Assembly: GCA_964551925.1 (NCBI GenBank)
Contig: CAZKFA010000035.1
Location: 1 to 17,505 of the forward strand
DNA length: 17,505 bases
Origin: CAZKFA01 sp964551925
GTDB taxonomy: Bacteria; Cyanobacteriota; Vampirovibrionia; LMEP-6097
Reading direction: 5' to 3'
This document shows, piece after piece, positions 1-5,593 of this stretch (position 1 is the stretch's first letter; each line of letters starts with the position of its first letter). A program made the position numbers and the translations under genes. A model generated the notes under the pieces. It had not been told where the DNA came from and ran no database searches. It was given only the letters and a program-made list of their open reading frames with translations.

Positions 1-3
1 AAA

Positions 4-75
4 TGGTGCTGGGGAAAGGATTTGAACCCTCGACCGCCTGATTACAAGTCAGATGCTCTACCAACTGAGCTACCC
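4..75 (-). tRNA. tRNA-Thr(UGU), interrupted by the assembly gap
   Basis: Read on the minus strand, the sequence has an encoded CCA (complement of 4-6), discriminator A (7), a 7-nt acceptor 3' strand (8-14), a TTCAAAT T-loop, an anticodon stem TCTGA/TCAGG with loop CTTGTAA, and a D-arm. The anticodon is TGT, reading ACA threonine codons. Only GGG of the 5' acceptor strand lies before the N run. The first four bases after the N run (176-179, complement GCTG) complete the acceptor stem and give exactly 76 nt with CCA. The gene is therefore very probably intact as join(4-75,176-179), and the 100 N would be a placeholder inside it. Anticodon and arm assignments are direct; the join is an inference. 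Confidence 0.93.
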
Positions 76-175
76 NNNNNNNNNNNNNNNNNNNNNNNNN
101 NNNNNNNNNNNNNNNNNNNNNNNNNNNNNNNNNNNNNNNNNNNNNNNNNNNNNNNNNNNNNNNNNNNNNNNNNNN
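76..175. other. Assembly gap (100 N)
   Basis: This is a run of exactly 100 N, a conventional scaffold placeholder length. Its flanks join without loss to complete tRNA-Thr, and the joined flanks (62-75 plus 176-230) match 287-355 continuously. The gap thus sits inside a repeat longer than 60 bp, a common reason for an assembler to break. The real missing length may be zero, or whole repeat copies may be hidden. Confidence 0.97.
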
Positions 176-230
176 CAGCATGGGGTTTGGACTAATCGCA
201 TCTGACTAAAGTCAGATGAATTTTGTCTTT
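176..230. repeat. Direct repeat copy 1 (55 bp), with internal palindrome
   Basis: The 55 bases 176-230 are identical to 301-355 (offset 125). Each copy begins with the last four bases of the tRNA-Thr 5' acceptor strand and contains a perfect inverted repeat, CATCTGACT-AA-AGTCAGATG (199-218 here), followed by a short T-rich run. The bases AAGTCAGATG (209-218) also occur in the tRNA-Thr anticodon arm (46-55), so the palindrome may derive from tRNA sequence. On the minus strand this lies immediately upstream of tRNA-Thr, so it may overlap its promoter or leader. Confidence 0.85.
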
Positions 231-286
231 TTGGCGTCTAGTCCCTAGTTTATCATTATGCTGTTAGTTACAGAGCCGACGCCTGG

Positions 287-304
287 CAACTGAGCTACCC
301 CAGC
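287..304 (-). pseudogene. tRNA-Thr 5' fragment
   Basis: The bases repeat the 5' end of tRNA-Thr (acceptor GCTGGGG and D-stem TAGCTCAG) on the minus strand, identical to 62-75 plus 176-179. Beyond 287 the identity stops: no matching anticodon or T arm follows, only loose similarity around a TGTAA core. It is either a truncated tandem copy or an assembly artefact linked to the adjacent repeat and the N run. Confidence 0.6.
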
Positions 305-355
305 ATGGGGTTTGGACTAATCGCATCTGACTAAAGTCAGATGAATTTTGTCTTT
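301..355. repeat. Direct repeat copy 2 (55 bp)
   Basis: Identical to 176-230, including the perfect palindrome (here 324-343). It follows the tRNA-Thr 5' fragment exactly as copy 1 follows the intact tRNA, so the full repeat unit is at least 69 bp (287-355). From 356 to the tRNA-Val promoter the sequence is AT-rich and I see no gene in it. Confidence 0.85.
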
Positions 356-520
356 CTGGACTATCGCAATATTCCCTCAAAATGCTTGGAATACAAATTA
401 AATAAATAAAATTTACCTAATTTTTACGCAACACAAAAAAGGATAATTGGATTAAGAATTACCCTTAAACTCATAATAGCAAAAATTTAAAAAAATACCA
501 GCCTTTCAGAAAATTATTTA

Positions 521-549
521 TTCAAATAAAAACGACCCCACTCTATGAT
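521..549 (+). promoter_or_regulatory. Candidate promoter for tRNA-Val
   Basis: TTCAAA (521-526) and TATGAT (544-549) are separated by 17 bp, matching the sigma-70-type consensus at 4/6 and 5/6 positions. They lie 38 bp before the tRNA-Val 5' end. This is a visual match only, in AT-rich sequence where chance hits are common. Confidence 0.4.
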
Positions 550-587
550 ATATTTAGCTAAGTTGCTGCAAGGCACTTACCAAATAG

Positions 588-663
588 GGACAGTTAGCTC
601 AGTTGGTAGAGCATCAGCTCGACATGCTGGTGGTCATTGGTTCAAGTCCAATACTGTCCACCA
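588..663 (+). tRNA. tRNA-Val(GAC) with an unusual C at position 33
   Basis: A complete 76-nt cloverleaf: acceptor GGACAGT/ACTGTCC (588-594/653-659), D-arm GCTC/GAGC, anticodon stem TCAGC/GCTGG (614-618/626-630), variable loop TGGTC, T-stem ATTGG/CCAAT with loop TTCAAGT, discriminator A and encoded CCA (661-663). The anticodon loop is TCGACAT, giving anticodon GAC (621-623). Position 33 is C (620) instead of the nearly invariant U. No arm is disrupted, so the gene otherwise looks functional. The decoding assignment rests on the anticodon alone. Confidence 0.93.
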
Positions 664-765
664 TTTTATCTAGTCTGTGTCAATACTTGTCGTACATCTA
701 CTTCTTTTGTATGACTACTTTATGGTTGATTTAGAGGAATAAATTTAGAGTATCTACTAGTAAAT

Positions 766-3378
766 ATGAACTATTTGATTAACAATACAATCGCTATTGT
801 TCTGCTGTTTTTTAGCACTCAATATTGCCTTGCCCTCAACGATGGCCGCGGTAATGAGTTTTTCTCTAGTAACGTTGGAATTGGAATCAAAACTCCAAAT
901 TCTAAACTAACAGTTAATGGAGCGATCTTAACTTCTCAACCAGGTGTCACACTTAATACATATAGAAGCGTTGCCGCTTATTCATCAGGAACTGTAACCG
1001 GTACTCTAAAAATTGCCTTACCAAAAAGCTGGTCGAATACAATGTTACAAATCAAGATCAATGGTTACAACTACAGTAGTAATATAGGCCCATGGGAATT
1101 ATTGGTTGGTGGGTATAATTACTCTTCAACCACAGCATGGATTAATACCTCTGCTACTCTTACTGGTAAAGCACCTTTCACTAGAGTAAGGTTAGCTCAT
1201 GATGGTAGTGTTAATGTAATTTTACTTGGAGACACTACTACCGTCTGGTCTATTCCTAAAGTTCAAGTCTCAGAGCTTGTTGCTGGCTATAGTAATGTTA
1301 CTGGTTGGGGGGATGGTTGGACTATTAGCGTGATCACCAATGAGAGTTCTATCACAGATATTTATGAGCCAAACCTTGATATTTACAGAACCGCCACCGG
1401 TAATGTTGGCATTGGAACCACAGCACCAGCCTCTAAGCTTGATGTTAATGGAACAATTACAACAACAGGACTTAAACTTACTATTGGTGCAACTGATGAC
1501 TATGTACTAACTTCTGATACTCTTGGTAACGCTACTTGGCAAGCAGTTCCATCAGCACCAGTAAGCTCAGTCTTCGGACGAACTGGTACTGTTGTTGCTG
1601 CAGCAAATGATTACACTTGGGCACAAATAAATAAAACAACTTCTAATATAGCTGATATTACAACTAGAAGCCATACTTCTCTAACAGATATTGGAACTAA
1701 TACTCATGCTCAAATCGATACTCATATCGCAGCCACTGCAGCTCATGGCGCTACTGGAGCAGTTGTTGGCACTACCAATATTCAAACTCTTACTAATAAA
1801 ACACTCACTAGTCCAACCATTACAAGTCCGACTATCACTGGAACTGGATCTATTACTGCAAGCACCTTTGCTGGCTCTGGTGCTTCATTAACATCACTCA
1901 ATGCAACAAACGTCTCAACCGGTACACTTGCTGCAGCAAGAGGTGGTACTGGAATTTCGAACACTGGTACCATAACTCTAGGTAGTTCTGATTTATCATT
2001 CACTTCAGGCAATGATGTAAGCTTCACTACAACTGCTGCAACAACTCTTACTCTCCCTACTAATGGTACTCTTGCAACACAAGCAGGTATAGAGACTCTA
2101 ACCAATAAAACACTCACTAGTCCAACCATTACAAGTCCGACTATCACTGGAACTGGATCTATTACTGCAAGTTCTTTTGTCGCTTCATCTTTTAGATTAA
2201 CAACTGGAGCTAGTGCTAGCTATGTATTAACTTCTGATGGTTCTGGTAATGCTACTTGGCAACCGGCTTCAACTGGAGCGACTAGTATCGATGAATTGAG
2301 TGATGCTAAGACTAGTTTTGATAATATTTTTCTTGGTAGTCCTGGTGGAGCTGCTCTTACTACAGGCATCTCTAATACCGGATTAGGGACCATGAGCTTA
2401 CAGTATAATGATGCTGGTACTGGTAATACTGCAATTGGTTATAGAGGTTTAGAATTCAATACTTCTGGTAATTTTAATACTGCAACGGGTTATCGAGGAT
2501 TACAAGACAACACTACTGGTGCTGGGAATACAGCATTGGGTCACAGAGCATTACAAAGTAACGATACTGGAAATTATAATATTGCAATTGGCTTCAGTTC
2601 TTTAATTTATAATACGGCTGGTAGCAATAATATTGCAATTGGCTATTTATCAGGCGATAATATTACCACGGGTTCAAAAAATATTCTCATTGGTCATAAT
2701 ATTGATGCATTAGCTGTAAATAGTACCAACACTATGTCTATTGGTAACTTAATCTATGCGACTGGTGTCAATGGCACTGGGCTAACGGTTTCTACGGGTA
2801 ATGTTGGTATTGGTGATAATAGCCCTAAGGCCAAACTTGAAGTTAATGGTGCTATTAAGCTTGGTACTTCGAGCCTCTGTGATTCAACTACAGAAGGTTC
2901 TCAAAGATATAACAGCACAACTAAGGCTATGGAGTTTTGTGATGGTAGTGCTTGGAGAGTATTTGGTAGTTCTGGATTGGTATCTTCGTTCATGGTGCAT
3001 CGTAATGGTGTGAATGGTGGTTCATCCGCGATTGACTGGACTACTGAGAGTTATGATACTAATAATGAATTTAATCTCACTACAGATAGATTTATACCAA
3101 CGCAAGCGGGTAAATATTTAGTAGTCTTACAGGCACAGTTAGTGAGTACTGCTACTGGTAATAATGAACAAGTCCACTGTCTGATTAGAAAGAATGGTAC
3201 TACTGTTTCGATATTTAGATCTACAACTGATTATATCCCAGCAGCGGCTGTCTGTGTGATCGTTGTACAAATGAATGGCACTACTGATTATATTACAGCA
3301 CATTATGCAGCTAATAGTGATACGGTGAGTGGAGCTAGTAGTGACACTTATATGACTGGTATTAAGGTTTCTGACTAA
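766..3378 (+). CDS. Secreted tail-fibre/adhesin-like protein with C1q-like C-terminus
   Basis: An 870-aa protein with an N-terminal signal peptide (hydrophobic residues about 8-23, likely cleaved near LALNDG). Three NVGIG...KL.VNG modules begin near residues 36, 213 and 679; such modules are common in bacterial tail-fibre-domain and surface repeat proteins. Two copies of a TLTNKTLTSPTITSPTITG segment lie near residues 342-365 and 445-468. Residues about 550-645 form a series of IAIGY/TALGH-type repeats, which suggests a trimeric YadA-head-like fold. Residues about 742-868 resemble a C1q/TNF-like jelly-roll domain (HRNG start, AGKYLV, CLIRKNG). Expected location is the cell surface or outside; the role may be adhesion or glycan binding. 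No enzyme motif or C-terminal beta-barrel anchor is visible. There is no Shine-Dalgarno site near the ATG (a GAGG lies about 30 nt upstream). The family call is by motif recognition; the ligand is unknown. Confidence 0.85.
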   Translation: MNYLINNTIAIVLLFFSTQYCLALNDGRGNEFFSSNVGIGIKTPNSKLTVNGAILTSQPGVTLNTYRSVAAYSSGTVTGTLKIALPKSWSNTMLQIKINGYNYSSNIGPWELLVGGYNYSSTTAWINTSATLTGKAPFTRVRLAHDGSVNVILLGDTTTVWSIPKVQVSELVAGYSNVTGWGDGWTISVITNESSITDIYEPNLDIYRTATGNVGIGTTAPASKLDVNGTITTTGLKLTIGATDDYVLTSDTLGNATWQAVPSAPVSSVFGRTGTVVAAANDYTWAQINKTTSNIADITTRSHTSLTDIGTNTHAQIDTHIAATAAHGATGAVVGTTNIQTLTNKTLTSPTITSPTITGTGSITASTFAGSGASLTSLNATNVSTGTLAAARGGTGISNTGTITLGSSDLSFTSGNDVSFTTTAATTLTLPTNGTLATQAGIETLTNKTLTSPTITSPTITGTGSITASSFVASSFRLTTGASASYVLTSDGSGNATWQPASTGATSIDELSDAKTSFDNIFLGSPGGAALTTGISNTGLGTMSLQYNDAGTGNTAIGYRGLEFNTSGNFNTATGYRGLQDNTTGAGNTALGHRALQSNDTGNYNIAIGFSSLIYNTAGSNNIAIGYLSGDNITTGSKNILIGHNIDALAVNSTNTMSIGNLIYATGVNGTGLTVSTGNVGIGDNSPKAKLEVNGAIKLGTSSLCDSTTEGSQRYNSTTKAMEFCDGSAWRVFGSSGLVSSFMVHRNGVNGGSSAIDWTTESYDTNNEFNLTTDRFIPTQAGKYLVVLQAQLVSTATGNNEQVHCLIRKNGTTVSIFRSTTDYIPAAAVCVIVVQMNGTTDYITAHYAANSDTVSGASSDTYMTGIKVSD
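1795..1862 (+). repeat. Exact 68-bp in-frame repeat, copy 1
   Basis: The 68 bases 1795-1862 are identical to 2104-2171, offset 309 bp (103 codons). They encode the NKTLTSPTITSPTITG segment of the fibre protein. Identity at nucleotide level, including third positions, points to recent duplication or gene conversion within the gene. Confidence 0.9.
2104..2171 (+). repeat. Exact 68-bp in-frame repeat, copy 2
   Basis: Second copy of the 1795-1862 segment. The flanks also share a looser repeat (YVLTSD..GNATWQ at about 1501 and 2221), so a larger module of about 240 codons appears to have been duplicated and then diverged, with the 68-bp core kept identical. Confidence 0.9.
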
Positions 3379-3464
3379 TCTTCCCCTAAATAGCTGAAGA
3401 TATATGAGGTCTCTACATCTTTTGGATGATATCTGCTTTAGATAAGCTTGGTATAAATCAATTA

Positions 3465-3472
3465 GAGAGAAG
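3465..3472 (+). promoter_or_regulatory. Ribosome binding site of the fliN-like gene
   Basis: GAGAGAAG ends 5 nt before the ATG at 3478. This purine run is the only candidate Shine-Dalgarno site in the flagellar group. Confidence 0.6.
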
Positions 3473-3477
3473 CTTTT

Positions 3478-4404
3478 ATGGCTATTAACCCAGAACATCG
3501 CAAAAAACTAGAGCCAGTTCTTAATAAATTGTTGGCCGCAACTCGTGAATTTTTATCAGTAAAATTTACTGATGAGATTGATTTATCCTTGGTTAATATT
3601 GGGCAACCAATCCTTGTTAATAATCGTGTTGAAATTGATCGTGAGGCTTTATTAATTAATATCAATTTTGCAAGTCAGGAATTGGGCAAAGCCCACATAG
3701 TATTCACTTTAAAAGAAGCGATTAAATTATGTTCCCAAGATGATAGTGAGAATTGGGATGATGATAAGCAAGATGTCCTCAAAGGCTTATTACAAGCGGT
3801 ATTTGAAAATCTTATAGATACTTATAGATTACCAAAATCTGAGTTCTTTACTGAACATATTGGTATCCATTTATTAGATCCTGCTAAATCTGAAACTCTT
3901 AAAGTTCAACATCAACAATATAATATTGGTTTAACTCTTAAGTTACAGTTAGCAAATAGTTTTGAGGCTAATTTATTTGTTGATATTTCTCAAGCACTTT
4001 TTATTGCTTTAATGGATTTGAATCTACAGCAACAGAATTCTCATGATGATGAGTCTCAAGTATTTGATGCTGACTTTGCTCAAATTGCTGATAACCATGA
4101 TCCAGAAGATGTTAATGAGAAGAAAAATCTTAACCTCTTAATGGATATTAAGATGGGTTTGATCGTCGAATTAGGTAGATCAGAAATGCATTTGCGCGAT
4201 ATTCTTAAATTAACTAAAGGCTCAATTATTGAATTAGACAGGCTTTCAGGTGAGCCAGTAGATTTATTTGTGAATAATAAATTAATAGCACGTGGAGAAG
4301 TTGTTGTTATTGATGATAATTTTGGATTGAGAATAACTCAGTTAGCTGGTTTGCATAGTTCTGTTGGTTTGGGTGATGTGAGTCTATTGTCGGTTGATGA
4401 ATAG
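3478..4404 (+). CDS. FliN/FliY-type flagellar motor switch protein
   Basis: A 308-aa soluble protein. The C-terminal 75 or so residues (about 218-290) are a clear SpoA (FliN/FliM C-terminal) domain, with LGR.E..LRDILKLTKGSII, then LDRLSGEPVDLFVN, then ARGEVVVIDDNFGLRI. SpoA domains form the C-ring of the flagellar motor, which sets rotation direction and export. The N-terminal 180 residues are divergent and may be a CheC-like or FliM-middle-like domain, as in FliY of Bacillus (CheC-like plus FliN). A linker rich in D, N and Q (about 183-217) joins the two. At 308 aa it is much longer than plain FliN (about 100-140 aa), so FliY-type is more likely. It overlaps the methyltransferase start and is followed by a FliO-like gene, supporting a flagellar operon. 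The SpoA call is firm; the N-domain assignment is tentative. Confidence 0.83.
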   Translation: MAINPEHRKKLEPVLNKLLAATREFLSVKFTDEIDLSLVNIGQPILVNNRVEIDREALLININFASQELGKAHIVFTLKEAIKLCSQDDSENWDDDKQDVLKGLLQAVFENLIDTYRLPKSEFFTEHIGIHLLDPAKSETLKVQHQQYNIGLTLKLQLANSFEANLFVDISQALFIALMDLNLQQQNSHDDESQVFDADFAQIADNHDPEDVNEKKNLNLLMDIKMGLIVELGRSEMHLRDILKLTKGSIIELDRLSGEPVDLFVNNKLIARGEVVVIDDNFGLRITQLAGLHSSVGLGDVSLLSVDE

Positions 4405-5233
4405 ATTTAATACCACTGAATATAATCCATTTAGTAAGGCAAGTACGGCGCAGACTTATAGAACCTTTGATCCTGTTTATCAAATTAGTGCTAAGGCAGC
4501 TATTGGTTTTGCACAATCGTTGAATTTACCATCTCAGGATTTGGTTTTGGATATTGCTGCAGGTACTGGCGTGAATGCTGATATTATACTCTCAACTTCA
4601 GCTCAGCAATTGGTTTTGGTAGAACCATCAATAGTGATGCTTGAAGAGGCTTACTTGAAGCATAGAAATAGCGTGGATTATATTAACGCTGGAGCAGAGG
4701 AGCTTAAGTTTCATTTTCAGGATGAAGTTGATCTCGCTTATGCGCTAAATTGTTTCCATCTTTTTCAGAATCTTGCTTTGGTTTTAGGAAGTATCCATCA
4801 AATTCTTAAAGCTAATGGATCATTTGTTTTTAATTTATCTAGTCCAACTTTTGGATTTGAAGAACTAACAGATAGAGAGAAGCTTGTTATTAAGGCAAAT
4901 CAGATCTTTTACAAAAAACTCTATGAAGTTACAGGTACACAAATCTTGCTTTATACCTCATCACTATTGGGTGATCTTTTAGATGGAGATTTTTCCCAGG
5001 TTTATGATCGCGTTAAGCTGAATGCTGTTTTCAATACTTTTGGCTTAGAGCTGAGAGATAGTGTTGAAGCTCATATTGATATGCCTCTTGATTATCAGCA
5101 GAATATTTGGAGAATGATATCTAGAAGTTTTACTGATGATGAAGGCTTAGTAAATAATATTATTGACTCTGTGGGTTTGCCTGATCAAATACATATACGG
5201 CAGATTATTTTTAGAGCTACAAAAATGCTATAG
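4397..5233 (+). CDS. Class I SAM-dependent methyltransferase
   Basis: A 278-aa protein of the Rossmann-fold methyltransferase family (Methyltransf_11/25-like). Motif I is LVLDIAAGTGVN (about residues 49-60), an acidic residue ends strand 2 (VLVEPS, Glu76), AGAEEL (about 98-103) matches the region before motif III, and VDLAYALNCFHLF (about 111-123) sits where motif IV is expected. The C-terminal half is unlike any family I recognise, so the substrate is unknown. I chose the ATG at 4397 over the TTG at 4394. It overlaps the last codons of the fliN-like gene by 8 nt, so translation is probably coupled. Placement between a FliN/FliY-type and a FliO-like gene suggests co-expression with the flagellar export and switch apparatus, but a flagellar substrate is an inference from position only. 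Confidence 0.8.
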   Translation: MNRFNTTEYNPFSKASTAQTYRTFDPVYQISAKAAIGFAQSLNLPSQDLVLDIAAGTGVNADIILSTSAQQLVLVEPSIVMLEEAYLKHRNSVDYINAGAEELKFHFQDEVDLAYALNCFHLFQNLALVLGSIHQILKANGSFVFNLSSPTFGFEELTDREKLVIKANQIFYKKLYEVTGTQILLYTSSLLGDLLDGDFSQVYDRVKLNAVFNTFGLELRDSVEAHIDMPLDYQQNIWRMISRSFTDDEGLVNNIIDSVGLPDQIHIRQIIFRATKML

Positions 5234-5234
5234 T
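5229..5234 (+). promoter_or_regulatory. TATAGT box 7 nt before the FliO-like start
   Basis: TATAGT is followed by ACTAACT and then the ATG at 5242. The arrangement is nearly identical to that at asd (TAAAAT-CCTAACT-ATG). It overlaps the stop of the preceding gene. If used as a -10 box, the transcript would begin at or next to the start codon. No -35 box is evident. Confidence 0.35.
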
Positions 5235-5241
5235 ACTAACT

Positions 5242-5574
5242 ATGGATTGGCTAGCATCTAATAACTCTAATTTCGATCTTGATCTAGGGCGTAGGTTATT
5301 TATCATAGTAGTTTTTTTGTTTGTACTATGGTTTGTGCTTAATTGGCTTGTGGCTAAAATTAAAGCAGGACAATTACAAATCCCATCAGTTTTGAAAGGC
5401 AAGTTTCCACAATTAGCGGCACTAGAGAATAATGATATCTATAAAATCTCTATAGTACAAAGAACAGTGTTGCCAGATTCTTCTGAGCTTTTGGTTTTAG
5501 ATATAGATGAGCGCAGGATTTTGGTTTCTAAAACCTTACCACTTGGTTTGCGTTATCTCATTGATTTAGATTAG
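5242..5574 (+). CDS. fliO: FliO-like small membrane protein
   Basis: A 110-aa protein with a short N-terminal segment, one transmembrane helix (about residues 18-37), a linker, and a C-terminal soluble part about 40 residues long with the pattern QRTVLPDSSELLVLDIDERRILV. FliO proteins have one membrane helix followed by a small domain of the type (Q)R..L.....L.LV...GR.LLVG, which this resembles; FliO assists assembly of the FliP export gate. The length fits FliO (about 100-130 aa). It lies 8 nt after the methyltransferase and in the same group as a FliN/FliY-type gene, where FliO is usual. There is no Shine-Dalgarno site. The family is weakly conserved, so this rests on topology, pattern and position together. 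The gene ends 19 nt before the convergent PhoX-like gene. Confidence 0.62.
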   Translation: MDWLASNNSNFDLDLGRRLFIIVVFLFVLWFVLNWLVAKIKAGQLQIPSVLKGKFPQLAALENNDIYKISIVQRTVLPDSSELLVLDIDERRILVSKTLPLGLRYLIDLD

Positions 5575-5593
5575 TAGGCATTTCATGACAAGC

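Noticed and set aside
199..230. Palindrome plus T-rich run as an intrinsic terminator
   Set aside because: The stem is AT-balanced with a 2-4 nt loop, the T run is interrupted, and no plus-strand gene ends upstream of it.
1782..2147. 121-aa open frame antisense to the fibre gene
   Set aside because: It arises from the repetitive, low-complexity sequence of the fibre gene; its protein is itself a repeat of valines and alanines with no start signals.
1795..2171. The paired 68-bp repeat as a mobile element or CRISPR-like array
   Set aside because: There are only two copies, in frame within one coding sequence, encoding a protein module; no terminal inverted repeats or regular spacers.
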